Notes under the pieces: model-generated | Database searches by the model: none | Told to the model about the DNA's origin: nothing | The model's input: only the letters and a program-made list of their open reading frames with translations | Position numbers and translations under genes: made by a program | DNA from: Flavobacterium sp. 9 | GTDB lineage: Bacteria > Bacteroidota > Bacteroidia > Flavobacteriales > Flavobacteriaceae | Assembly: GCF_002754195.1 (NCBI RefSeq) | Contig: NZ_PEEU01000001.1 | Coordinates: 2,046,001-2,110,000 of the forward strand | Reading direction: 5' to 3' | Length of the DNA stretch: 64,000 bases | Part shown: positions 34,701 to 42,312 of the stretch, piece by piece | Numbering within the stretch: the first letter of the stretch is position 1 | Layout: the number at the start of each line of letters is the position of its first letter

Positions 34701-35031
34701 CATGTGAATCTTCGCTTAAATTAACATCCAATTTATTTTTACCTGCAACGGCTATCTCTTTTGTTTGGAATCCTATAAATGAAAAACTCAATACTGCTTT
34801 AGGATTCGTTAGTTTTATTTTATAATGTCCGTCAAAATCAGTAGAAGCGCTATTTTTAGTTCCTTTCTCAACGATATTAACACCTGGTAAAGTCAATCCG
34901 GCAGCATCTTTAACAGTACCTTCCAGCGTTATATTTTGTGCGCTGATACGATTGCTCGTCAGGAGGCACAATAAGAAAACAACTGCAAAAGAACAATTTG
35001 CTCCTTTTTTAAATAAATCTTTAAAATTCAT
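31798..35031 (-). CDS. susC: SusC/RagA family TonB-linked outer-membrane transporter
   Basis: 1077 residues. Signal peptide to about residue 31, then a carboxypeptidase-regulatory-like domain (GTVKDAAGLTLPGVNIVEKG), the TonB-box/plug start ALNEVVVVGYGSVKKSDLTG, plug repeats (DASSTAIYGSRGANGVIIIT) and a 22-stranded barrel ending VFGLNLNF. It imports bulky substrates with the SusD lid using TonB energy. First gene of the operon. The leader is about 175 bases from the predicted promoter, which overlaps a 14-bp palindromic operator. Confidence 0.95.
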   Translation of the reverse strand: MNFKDLFKKGANCSFAVVFLLCLLTSNRISAQNITLEGTVKDAAGLTLPGVNIVEKGTKNSASTDFDGHYKIKLTNPKAVLSFSFIGFQTKEIAVAGKNKLDVNLSEDSHALNEVVVVGYGSVKKSDLTGAVSSISGNELKKIPVSNIAEALTGRIAGVQVTSSEGSPDADIKIRVRGGGSLTQDASPLIIVDGFPVNSMSDIASSNVESMTVLKDASSTAIYGSRGANGVIIITTKTGKDGKMAISFNMFYGMKTMANDIDVLPVDDFVKWQYEYALLSQTDKTILSNPNSYTKYFGNWQDRDLYNGVKGTDWQKQIYGRRGEVNSRDLGIRGGTEKISYNFNYAYYDEKAIMVGSDFKRNNLSLALKNKASDKIDLAFTVRYSDTEINGGGVNEQNEVSSLDSRLRHSVGYSPIPMPGLTTDNDDQSVNSYLVNPFLAISDNARQQTKKNYNLLGSFGWKLAQNLKFQSDLGLDNYNYSDYRFYGSSTYFSSTAKVGAGKPAMVMSDRKDVRFRNANTLNYDFKNLLGVNHHLTALLGEEMITTTSNNVTTTMLKYPDFFDLDDAMKLTTQGTPFSVDNFYSPDDKLLSFFGRVNYDFKDRYLLTASFRADGSSRFLGDNRWGYFPAAAAAWKISEESFLKNTSWLSLLKLRLSYGEAGNNNIPVGQTVQSYMSSTNSFIDGFGSYWAPSSVLANPDLKWETTVTQNIGLDFGFFKNRLNGTFDAYKNVTHDLLIEFPVGGTGYKTQYRNMGETQNTGFEATVNFIAFERKNFGLNFSVNVGINKNKINSLGVMDNFGVNTNWASTDIGNDYAVNAGSPMGLMYGYQSAGRYEVSDFDYVGGKYTLKAGVVDATSVLGSAVQPGMMKLKNTDGSADNKVTASDQTIIGNANPKSTGGLVINANAYGFDLSAAFNWTIGNDIYNANKAEFSTANRNGQYKNLSTEMADGKRWTNLDPASGQLVTNPTDLAALNANTTMWSPYMQKFMFTDWAVEDGSFFRLNTLTLGYSTLEALTSKLGVSKLRFYFTATNVFIITNYSGPDPEVSTKRKTPLTPGVDYSAYPRSRQLVFGLNLNF

Positions 35032-35198
35032 GGTTAATTGTTTAAATTATTAATTGGTTTTTTAGTTTAGCTCGTCCATTTAATCTATTCTTAATACTTT
35101 TTCGATTCAGAATAAAACTTTATCTGTCTTACAATTTCGAAGTATTTCCCTTATTTTTCGGGCTTTTCCGATTTCCAACTATAACGTTTGAAATAATA

Positions 35199-35220
35199 TG
35201 TAATCGATTACACAAACATA
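35199..35220 (-). promoter_or_regulatory. LacI-type operator adjoining the susC promoter
   Basis: tgtaatcgattaca (35199-35212) is a perfect 14-bp palindrome of the CG-centred type bound by LacI-family regulators. Directly beside it, caaacata (35213-35220) reads TATGTTTG on the minus strand, a -7 box. The palindrome would thus cover the transcription start. No LacI gene lies in the window. Confidence 0.6.
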
Positions 35221-35384
35221 GATATTTTTTTTATATAAAAAATTAATTTTCCTAAAAATTTCCTAAATAAAATTATATATGAAAAATAAAGGCGGTTTTT
35301 TCTACTACATGTGCAATTTATAAGACTAATAAATAGTAAATATATTATTGTAGAATTTACACTTACTTTGACTTTTTCATAAAA

Positions 35385-35398
35385 AATAATCGATTACA
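35385..35398. promoter_or_regulatory. Second TAATCGATTA palindrome upstream of susC
   Basis: aataatcgattaca shares the 10-bp core TAATCGATTA (35387-35396) with the promoter-proximal operator, about 186 bp away centre to centre. A candidate auxiliary site for looping. Confidence 0.5.
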
Positions 35399-35540
35399 TA
35401 TTTGAATATTGCAAAATTATTAATTGTAAGAAACATGCTTGAGGAATTAAAAACCAAGAATTATTGTAAGAACAAAAAGCAACTTTTAAGAAGAGAAGAC
35501 AAAACAATAAACCAAATTAAAACCAATCATTATTAAGCAC

Positions 35541-35582
35541 AAAAAAGCCCTTAAACCAATTTAGGCTTAAGGGCTTTTTTAC
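35541..35582 (-). terminator. Terminator after the MFS gene
   Basis: aaaaaagcccttaa (35541-35554) pairs with ttaagggctttttt (35567-35580), with a T tract on the minus strand. Confidence 0.9.
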
Positions 35583-35601
35583 ATTATAAAGTAATTATTC
35601 T

Positions 35602-36768
35602 TTATGCATTCTGCAACTGTAAATTGCTTTTGTGTTTCTGCATTAAAGCAAAAGTAATAATCATTCCGGTAATCGCCATTCCAACTCCAATAAGGTTAGG
35701 AGAAGCATAACTGTAACCAGCCGCCAAAGGCAATCCTCCTAAAAAGGCACCTAAAGCATTCCCGATATTAAAACTTCCCTGAAGTGCTGCCGAAGCAATC
35801 ATCTCAGCGCCTGTTGCAGTTTTAATCATTAACATTTGAATTGGTGCAATTACTGAAAAAGAAATAGCGCCTGTTAAGAAAGTCAGAAACAAAGAAATAT
35901 ATTGATTGAAAGAGAATAGGTAAACTAAAATTAAATCAATCGACATTACAAATAATAAAGCCAAAACGGTTGGTGCCGGAGAAAATTTATCTGCAAGTTT
36001 ACCGCCTGCAAAGTTTCCAACAACCATTCCAAGTCCAGCAAGAATCAAGATATACGAAACATCTTCTGCGTTAAACTTAGAAACATTGATCAATAAAGGT
36101 GCGATATAACTAATCCAGGCAAATAATCCTGCAAACCCAATTGCAGTAATTCCGATAATTAACCAAGCTTCCGTTTTCTTAAAAAATAAGAGTTGCGTTT
36201 TCATATTTACGTTTCCGCTTTTCTCCAGATTTGGCATCCATAAAGAAATAAACAAAAACGTAAGCAAACCTACAATTGCAATTAATATAAAGGTATAACG
36301 CCATATAAAATTGTGTCCAATATAAGTTCCAATTGGAACACCAATTAAATTAGCCAGCGTTAAACCTGAAAACATAATCGCGATTGCCTGAGCTTCTTTG
36401 CCTTTGTCTGCCAAACGGCTTGCGACTACAGCTCCAACTCCAAAGAAGGCTCCGTGTGGTAATCCGGAAAGAAATCTGGATGCGAATAAAAAATTATACG
36501 ATGGCGCAATAATAGAAAGCGCATTAAAAACAGTTAACATTAAAGCTAATATTAAAAGCATTTTCTTTGGAGCTAAATTTCTTCCTAAGATTACTAATAA
36601 AGGAGCTCCAATAACAACGCCCAGCGCGTAAGCCGAAATTAAATATCCGGCAACCGGAATCGAAACTTTCATATCTGAGGCAATATCCGGTAACAAACCC
36701 ATCATAACAAATTCGGTAATACCAATTGTTAATCCTCCTAATGAGAGTGCAATAAGACTTTTTTTCAT
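35602..36768 (-). CDS. MFS transporter (AraJ/DHA1-type efflux)
   Basis: 388 residues, twelve predicted transmembrane segments. Start MKKSLIALSLGGLTIGITEF carries the helix 1 motif (GITEFVMMGLLPDIASDM) of the AraJ/YdhP subgroup of drug or sugar efflux proteins; the loop 2-3 motif is GAPLLVILGRNLAPKKML and motif C-like ANLIGVPIGTYIG follows. Substrate unknown. Divergently transcribed from an AraC regulator 102 bp away, the standard arrangement for an inducible exporter. A -7-like box TAACTTTG (36805-36812, minus strand) precedes it. Confidence 0.9.
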   Translation of the reverse strand: MKKSLIALSLGGLTIGITEFVMMGLLPDIASDMKVSIPVAGYLISAYALGVVIGAPLLVILGRNLAPKKMLLILALMLTVFNALSIIAPSYNFLFASRFLSGLPHGAFFGVGAVVASRLADKGKEAQAIAIMFSGLTLANLIGVPIGTYIGHNFIWRYTFILIAIVGLLTFLFISLWMPNLEKSGNVNMKTQLLFFKKTEAWLIIGITAIGFAGLFAWISYIAPLLINVSKFNAEDVSYILILAGLGMVVGNFAGGKLADKFSPAPTVLALLFVMSIDLILVYLFSFNQYISLFLTFLTGAISFSVIAPIQMLMIKTATGAEMIASAALQGSFNIGNALGAFLGGLPLAAGYSYASPNLIGVGMAITGMIITFALMQKHKSNLQLQNA

Positions 36769-36837
36769 TTGTTTTTACAAGAAAGGAATAGAATTTCTAT
36801 GATGCAAAGTTAACGCTGTTAAACACAAAAAAAGTTG

Positions 36838-36845
36838 TACATTTG
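36838..36845 (+). promoter_or_regulatory. -7 box of the AraC gene divergent from the MFS gene
   Basis: TACATTTG at 36838-36845 lies 25 bp before the start at 36871, in the 102-bp divergent spacer. Confidence 0.5.
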
Positions 36846-36870
36846 CGATATAAACTTGTAAATTTAAGTT

Positions 36871-37704
36871 ATGCCTATTTTAAATCAATTCAAAACTCTT
36901 GTTATTGATGAGTTCGAAGATGAGAAATTTCATCTTCCGCCGCACACGCATACTTATTATGAAATTATTTATATCAAAAAAGGAAGCGGAGTTCACCATC
37001 TGAATAACAACTTATTACCTTATAAAACGGGAGATCTCTTTGTGATTTCGCCGGAAGACGAGCATTATTTTGACATTAAAAAAAGTACTCGTTTCTTTTA
37101 TATTAAGTTTACGGACAATTATTTTAATTCGAAACAGAATCTTACTTGCGACGAATTCTTAATTCATACTCCGGAAAGTTTCATGCGTGATAAAACACTA
37201 AAAGAAACGGTTCTTAAACTCGACGATCCCTGCAAGACAATATTAAAGAATACAATCGAAAACATTGCCGCATACAATTGCAAAACCGATGTTTCGACTT
37301 CACCAATTGTATTTTATCAGATTCTTTCGATTTTTGGATTAATCAAAGAAACCATGCGCGGTCAAAATCTTGTTGTTAAAGGAAATTCTATTGACAACGA
37401 ACAAATCACTTCTTATATTCATCAGAACATTTACAATCCGAAATTAGTTCAGATTAAAGTAATTGCCAGTCATTTTAATATTGCCGAAACTTATTTTAGC
37501 GCTTATTTCAAAAGAACTTTCTCTATTAGTTATCGCGATTATATTCATAATTTAAGAACAACTTTAATCGAAAAACGAATTCATAACAACCAATTACCAA
37601 TTAAACAAATTGCCTATGAATTTGGTTTTACCGATGAAAGTCACTTATCAAACTATTTTAAAAAGCGAAAAAATATGAAGCCAACAGATTTTAAGAAAAC
37701 TTAA
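36871..37704 (+). CDS. AraC-family regulator with cupin sensor
   Basis: 277 residues. The cupin N-terminus (LPPHTHTYYEIIYIKKGSGV, PYKTGDLFVISPEDEHYFDI) has the His-rich turn typical of the AraC_binding domain. The AraC/XylS domain follows at about 180-277, with VIASHFNIAETYFSAYFKRT and IKQIAYEFGFTDESHLSNYF, then KPTDFKK. Most likely controls the divergent MFS exporter. It also precedes the copper cluster by 70 bp; direct control of it is not supported. Confidence 0.9.
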   Translation: MPILNQFKTLVIDEFEDEKFHLPPHTHTYYEIIYIKKGSGVHHLNNNLLPYKTGDLFVISPEDEHYFDIKKSTRFFYIKFTDNYFNSKQNLTCDEFLIHTPESFMRDKTLKETVLKLDDPCKTILKNTIENIAAYNCKTDVSTSPIVFYQILSIFGLIKETMRGQNLVVKGNSIDNEQITSYIHQNIYNPKLVQIKVIASHFNIAETYFSAYFKRTFSISYRDYIHNLRTTLIEKRIHNNQLPIKQIAYEFGFTDESHLSNYFKKRKNMKPTDFKKT

Positions 37705-37774
37705 AATTGGAAATCTTAAATAAATAGCAACGCTTAAAAAAAATATCTAAATTTGTACTTCTAAAATAATTTCA

Positions 37775-38158
37775 TTGGCAAAAAAGCTCCACATATTATT
37801 TCTTTTCATAACTCTTGGCTTCCTTTTGATGTCCAATTCTGGTTATGCTTGTGGAAAAGCTTCTGAAAAAACTTCTTGCGAGAAAAAAACAATTTCTAAA
37901 AAAGAAACCGCTGATTCTTGCGAAAAGGATTGTTGCAAAGACAATCATAATTCTAAAAAAGATCAGCACGGCTGCAACGGAAAATGCGATCATTCCGGTT
38001 GTACAACTTCTGGATTAGCGTTTAGTTTGATAGCAACAAATGAATTTGAATTTGACAATAATCTATTCAATTTCTCTACTGAAAAAACAACTTTACATCA
38101 CAAAACCGCCAGTATTTCTGATGGTTTTACTTCTATTTGGCTTCCGCCAAAAATATAA
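37775..38158 (+). CDS. Exported Cys/His-rich protein, probable metal binder
   Basis: 127 residues read from TTG 37775, which gives a natural signal peptide (AKKLHILFLFITLGFLLMSNSGYA) before the first Cys. The mature region holds eleven or so cysteines, including CEKDCCKDNH and HGCNGKCDHSGC, among many Lys and His, the composition of metal-sequestering proteins. No named family recognised. Its position ahead of DUF3347, HMA-AraC, copA and multicopper oxidase genes supports copper. An internal ATG (37829) would remove the signal, so TTG is preferred. Confidence 0.6.
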   Translation: MAKKLHILFLFITLGFLLMSNSGYACGKASEKTSCEKKTISKKETADSCEKDCCKDNHNSKKDQHGCNGKCDHSGCTTSGLAFSLIATNEFEFDNNLFNFSTEKTTLHHKTASISDGFTSIWLPPKI

Positions 38159-38338
38159 TATTTCTATTACTGACAGCCATAATTATTTTTAAGCCACAAA
38201 GGCTCTAAGATAATAAGGTTCTAAGCAAAAAATTAAACTTTGAGTCTCTGCGACTTTGCGAGATCAAAACATCATATAAAAAAATAAATTATTTAACTTA
38301 GAGGATAAATTCACATTCTCTATTAAAATCTTATAAAA

Positions 38339-38869
38339 ATGAAAAATACAATATCAACTATAGCAGCAGTAATAATCGTATTATTTTCTGCAAATATAAT
38401 TCAGGCAACTACAATCAAAACAGAAACAACTACAATCGAAGATGTAGATTCAAGTCAGTTACAAGCTGTTTACGATGCTTATTTTACTGTCAAAGATGCC
38501 TTGATTAAAAGTGATGCCAAATTAACTTCGGCGAAAGCCACAGATTTATTGACGGCAATTACCGCAGTAAAAATGGATAAACTAAAAAGCAACGAACATA
38601 CTGTTTGGATGAAAGTCGTTAAAAAATTAACCGCCGACGCTAAAAGTATTTCTACAAGCTCAGATATTAAAAAACAACGTGAAACTTTTAAATCCTTAAC
38701 TAAAAGCACTTATGATTTAGTTAAAGTTTCAAAATCTACTGAAGTTGTCTACAAACAATATTGCCCAATGGCAGATGCTGATTGGTTGAGCAAAGAAAAA
38801 GCAGTTAAGAATCCGTATTACGGTTCTTCGATGTTGACTTGCGGAAACGTGGTAGAAACCATCAAATAA
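38339..38869 (+). CDS. DUF3347 domain protein, exported, likely copper-binding
   Basis: 176 residues. Signal peptide MKNTISTIAAVIIVLFSANI to about residue 24, then a helical DUF3347 domain (LQAVYDAYFTVKDALIKSDA, LDLV-type helix pairs). It ends with the characteristic tail YKQYCPMADADWLSKEKAVK followed by NPYYGSSMLTCG. The CPM and TC-G pair, with Met nearby, suits Cu(I). In other Bacteroidota DUF3347 occurs next to or inside CusB-type efflux adaptors. The stop lies 2 bases before the HMA-AraC start, so the two are co-translated. Confidence 0.82.
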   Translation: MKNTISTIAAVIIVLFSANIIQATTIKTETTTIEDVDSSQLQAVYDAYFTVKDALIKSDAKLTSAKATDLLTAITAVKMDKLKSNEHTVWMKVVKKLTADAKSISTSSDIKKQRETFKSLTKSTYDLVKVSKSTEVVYKQYCPMADADWLSKEKAVKNPYYGSSMLTCGNVVETIK

Positions 38870-38871
38870 AT

Positions 38872-39432
38872 ATGACGCTCTACATCAAAAACATGGTGTG
38901 TGGTCGCTGTAAAATGGTTGTGAAGTCTGAGTTTGAAAAACTTGGACTTCATACTATTTCTGTTGAATTAGGCGAAGTCGAACTTCAAGATGACATCACC
39001 GATTCTCAAAAAGAAATTCTGCTAAAAAATCTTCAGGCTTTAGGTTTTGATTTTATTGATGACAAAAAAAGTAAAACGATCGAGAAAATAAAAAACATCA
39101 TCGTTGATTTAGTTCATCATAAAAACAATGATCTCAAAATCAATTTGTCTGATTATTTAGTCGAAAACCTAAATCAGGATTACAGCACTTTGAGTAATCT
39201 TTTCTCAGAAATTGAAAATACTACTATTGAAAAATATTTTATCAGTCAGAAAATCGAGAAAGTAAAAGAACTCCTTATATATAATGAACATTCGTTAAGC
39301 GAAATTGCCGATATGCTAAATTATAGTAATGTCGCGCATTTGAGCAATCAGTTCAAGAAAATCACGGGCTTCACTCCTACTTATTTCAAACAATTGAAGG
39401 ATAAAAAAAGGATTCAGATTGAGAATTTGTAA
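38872..39432 (+). CDS. HMA-AraC fusion: metal-binding domain joined to an AraC helix-turn-helix
   Basis: 186 residues; ATG 38872 begins MTLYIKNMVCGRCKMVVKSE, an HMA-like fold with CxxC (C10-x-x-C13). The beta-alpha-beta fold runs to about residue 70. A helical stretch (70-120) leads to a C-terminal AraC-type DNA-binding region with IEKYFISQKIEKVKELLIYN and LSEIADMLNYSNVAHLSNQF, then GFTPTYFKQL. The protein can therefore be read as a one-component metal sensor: the CxxC binds Cu(I) and the AraC part binds DNA. It directly follows DUF3347 and precedes copA. An upstream in-frame start is poor. Confidence 0.85.
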   Translation: MTLYIKNMVCGRCKMVVKSEFEKLGLHTISVELGEVELQDDITDSQKEILLKNLQALGFDFIDDKKSKTIEKIKNIIVDLVHHKNNDLKINLSDYLVENLNQDYSTLSNLFSEIENTTIEKYFISQKIEKVKELLIYNEHSLSEIADMLNYSNVAHLSNQFKKITGFTPTYFKQLKDKKRIQIENL

Positions 39433-39762
39433 AATTATTTAACCGCAAAGCGCGCTAAGATTTTTACGCAAAGCTCGCAAAGATGATAAACATAGCTCAA
39501 GGTTTTAACCTTGGGATTCATATTGTAATGAATTCGTTGCGCTCCCAAGATTAAAACCTTGGGCTATGTTTTTTTGCAAAATTATTTTAGACAAAGCTTT
39601 GCGAACTTAGCGTTTCTATAAAATCCAGCGTATACAAAATTCCTTGCGCACTTTGCGGTTAAATCTCTTTTAAATAATATTACAAATCATTCTCAAAATT
39701 ATACAAACCGAAGTAAACGTTACTTCGGAAATTTGCATTGTAATACTTAAAAAGATAAAACA
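39433..39762. repeat. Nested inverted repeats upstream of copA
   Basis: Outer arms aaccgcaaag (39441-39450) and ctttgcggtt (39651-39660); middle words cgctaag (39453-39459) and cttagcg (39606-39612); inner 27-bp arms 39490-39516 and 39543-39569 (two mismatches) built on caaggttttaaccttggg. A related element with wording of the type ggtttcaacc is at 53205-53282. Non-coding; the last 55 bp contain the copA operator candidate. Confidence 0.8.
39708..39728 (+). promoter_or_regulatory. Palindromic operator candidate of copA
   Basis: ccgaagtaa (39708-39716), acg, ttacttcgg (39720-39728): perfect 9-bp arms with a 3-bp centre, ending 34 bp before the copA ATG. A -7-like aaatttg (39729-39735) abuts it, so a bound regulator would cover the promoter. 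Confidence 0.6.
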
Positions 39763-42303
39763 ATGACGCATCAATATATAATTTCAGGAATGTCGTGCGA
39801 TGGATGTCGTAAAAAAGTCGAGAAAACTTTGAATACGATTGAAGGAATTCAAGCCGAAGTAACTTTAAATCCTCCATTGGCAACTATAACAATGGAAAAA
39901 CATATTGCAACTGAAAAATTTCAAGAAGCTTTAACCGAAGCCGGAAAGTACACTATTGAGATGACTTCATCTAAAAATACCTCAGAAGCGCCCGTTAAAT
40001 CATGTTGTTCCGGTAACAAAAAAGAAAATCACGAAGGACATCATCACAAAAAAGAAACTGCAGTAACTCACAATCATAATACAACAGGAATTTTTTATTG
40101 TCCGATGCATTGCGAAGTTGATAAAACCTATAACAAACCCGGAGATTGTCCCGTTTGTGGAATGGATTTAGTTCCACAAGTGGCTACAAACACAACTCAA
40201 TTTACTTGCCCAATGCATCCGGAAGTTGTTTCGAATGAACCAGGCGATTGCCCAATTTGCGGAATGGATTTGGTGCCAATGCAAGCTTCTGAATCTGAGG
40301 AAAACAAAACTTATACTGACTTATTAAAGAAAATGAAGATTGCGATTTTGTTCACGCTTCCGATCTTTATTATATCAATGTCAGAAATGATTCCCAATAA
40401 TCCGTTGTATAAAATAATGCCTGTCGAAAGTTGGAATTGGGTTCAATTCTTATTTTCAATTCCGGTGCTTTTTTACGCGGGTTGGATGTTTTTTGTTCGT
40501 GCTTACAAATCGATTATTACCTGGAATCTAAATATGTTTACTCTTATTGGGATTGGAACCGGAGTTGCTTTCTTGTTTAGTATTGCCGGAATGTTCTTTC
40601 CGGATATTTTTCCATCTGAATTTAAATCACATCACGGAACCATTCATCTTTATTTTGAAGCTGCAACAGTTATTATAACCTTAGTTTTATTAGGACAATT
40701 ATTAGAAGCAAAAGCGCACGGACAAACAAACGGAGCCATAAAAGCTTTATTGAAATTAGCCCCAACAGAAGCTACTTTGGTAGAAAACGGAAATGACAAA
40801 GTAATATCGATTCATAATATTAAAAAAGGAGATTTACTTCGAGTAAAACCAGGAGAGAAAATTCCAGTTGACGGAAAAATTACCATCGGCGAAAGCAATA
40901 TTGATGAAGCTATGATTACCGGAGAACCAATTCCGGTGGATAAAAAAGTGGGCGATTCTGTAATTGCAGGAACCATAAACGGAACTAAATCATTTGTTAT
41001 GATTGCCGAAAAAGTAGGTTCAGAAACTTTGCTTTCTCAAATTATACAAATGGTAAATGATGCAAGTCGTTCGAGAGCGCCAATCCAGAAACTGGCAGAT
41101 CGTGTGGCTAAATATTTTGTTCCAACGGTTGTCATTATTTCGATTATAACGTTTTTCGTTTGGGCGAAATTTGGTCCTGAACCAGCTTATATCTACGGAT
41201 TAATTAATGCGATTGCTGTTTTAATTATCGCTTGTCCTTGTGCTTTAGGATTAGCAACTCCAATGTCTGTAATGGTTGGAGTTGGTAAAGGAGCGCAATT
41301 CGGGATTCTGATAAAAAATGCAGAAGCTTTGGAAAACATGAGCAAAATAGACGTTTTGATCACGGATAAAACCGGAACTATTACCGAAGGAAAACCTTCT
41401 GTAGAAAAAATATATGCTGTTAATAATAACGAAGATCTTTTACTTCAAAATATCGCTTCATTAAATCAACATAGCGAGCATCCTTTGGCGCAAGCCGTAG
41501 TAAATTTTGCTAAAGCTAAAAACCAAACAATTCTTGACGTTCCGGATTTTGAAGCCGTTGCCGGAAAAGGAGTTATAGGAACAGTGAATAATTCAAAAGT
41601 TGCTTTAGGAAATAAAAAACTAATACTTCAGGTTGGCGCTTCTATTTCTGAAGATATTGAAAGCAAAATCGTTGCCGAACAAAATCTGGGTAAAACGGTT
41701 TCTTATATCGCCGTTGATAAAGTTGTTTTGGGCTATGTAACAATTACAGACGCCATTAAAGAAAATAGTGTAAAAGCGATCAAAGATTTAATCGATCAAG
41801 GTGTTGAAGTGATTATGATGACGGGAGATAATGGGAATACTGCCAAAGCGGTTGCAAATCAATTGCACTTAAGTTCGTTTAAAGCCGATTGTCTTCCGGA
41901 AGATAAACTAAAAGAAATTCAGCGTTTGCAAGCCGAAGGTAAAATTGTTGCCATGGCGGGCGACGGAATCAATGATGCTCCGGCTTTGGCTCAAGCCAAT
42001 ATTGGAATCGCAATGGGAACCGGAACTGATGTTGCTATAGAAAGTGCTAAAATTACGCTTGTAAAAGGTGACTTAAACGGAATTGTAAAAGCTAAAAAAC
42101 TAAGTTATTCGGTGATGAAAAACATCAAACAAAATTTATTCTTCGCCTTTATTTATAATGTTTTGGGCGTTCCTATTGCCGCAGGAATTTTATATCCGGT
42201 ATTTGGGATTTTGCTTTCGCCGATGTTGGCTGCGCTGGCAATGAGTTTAAGTTCGGTTTCGGTAATTGTAAACGCACTAAGATTGCGAAATCTAAAACTT
42301 TAA
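39763..42303 (+). CDS. copA: Copper-translocating P-type ATPase
   Basis: 846 residues, P1B ATPase exporting Cu(I) from the cytosol. It has an N-terminal HMA domain ([15 protein letters not shown], CxxC at 12-15), then a His-rich linker (about 85-110) and two heavy-metal-binding (YHS-like) modules, YCPMHCEV...CPVCGMDL and TCPMHPEV...CPICGMDL. Eight membrane helices carry the ion motif CPC ([11 protein letters not shown], about 490); phosphorylation site DKTGT (about 534); ATP-binding HP motif (SEHPLAQ); and hinge [10 protein letters not shown]. The first YHS-like module has Cys in place of the usual Pro of PMHPEV. Downstream of the HMA-AraC regulator. Confidence 0.95.
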   Translation: MTHQYIISGMSCDGCRKKVEKTLNTIEGIQAEVTLNPPLATITMEKHIATEKFQEALTEAGKYTIEMTSSKNTSEAPVKSCCSGNKKENHEGHHHKKETAVTHNHNTTGIFYCPMHCEVDKTYNKPGDCPVCGMDLVPQVATNTTQFTCPMHPEVVSNEPGDCPICGMDLVPMQASESEENKTYTDLLKKMKIAILFTLPIFIISMSEMIPNNPLYKIMPVESWNWVQFLFSIPVLFYAGWMFFVRAYKSIITWNLNMFTLIGIGTGVAFLFSIAGMFFPDIFPSEFKSHHGTIHLYFEAATVIITLVLLGQLLEAKAHGQTNGAIKALLKLAPTEATLVENGNDKVISIHNIKKGDLLRVKPGEKIPVDGKITIGESNIDEAMITGEPIPVDKKVGDSVIAGTINGTKSFVMIAEKVGSETLLSQIIQMVNDASRSRAPIQKLADRVAKYFVPTVVIISIITFFVWAKFGPEPAYIYGLINAIAVLIIACPCALGLATPMSVMVGVGKGAQFGILIKNAEALENMSKIDVLITDKTGTITEGKPSVEKIYAVNNNEDLLLQNIASLNQHSEHPLAQAVVNFAKAKNQTILDVPDFEAVAGKGVIGTVNNSKVALGNKKLILQVGASISEDIESKIVAEQNLGKTVSYIAVDKVVLGYVTITDAIKENSVKAIKDLIDQGVEVIMMTGDNGNTAKAVANQLHLSSFKADCLPEDKLKEIQRLQAEGKIVAMAGDGINDAPALAQANIGIAMGTGTDVAIESAKITLVKGDLNGIVKAKKLSYSVMKNIKQNLFFAFIYNVLGVPIAAGILYPVFGILLSPMLAALAMSLSSVSVIVNALRLRNLKL

Positions 42304-42312
42304 TAAATCAAT

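Larger units (their letters stand above)
35032..35601. other. Regulatory region upstream of the SusCD operon
   Basis: 570 bp without a gene. It contains the minus-strand promoter and a palindrome near 35200, a second TAATCGATTA at 35387-35396, AT-rich spacer, and a terminator at 35541-35580 belonging to the MFS gene. No additional frame is convincing. Confidence 0.7.
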
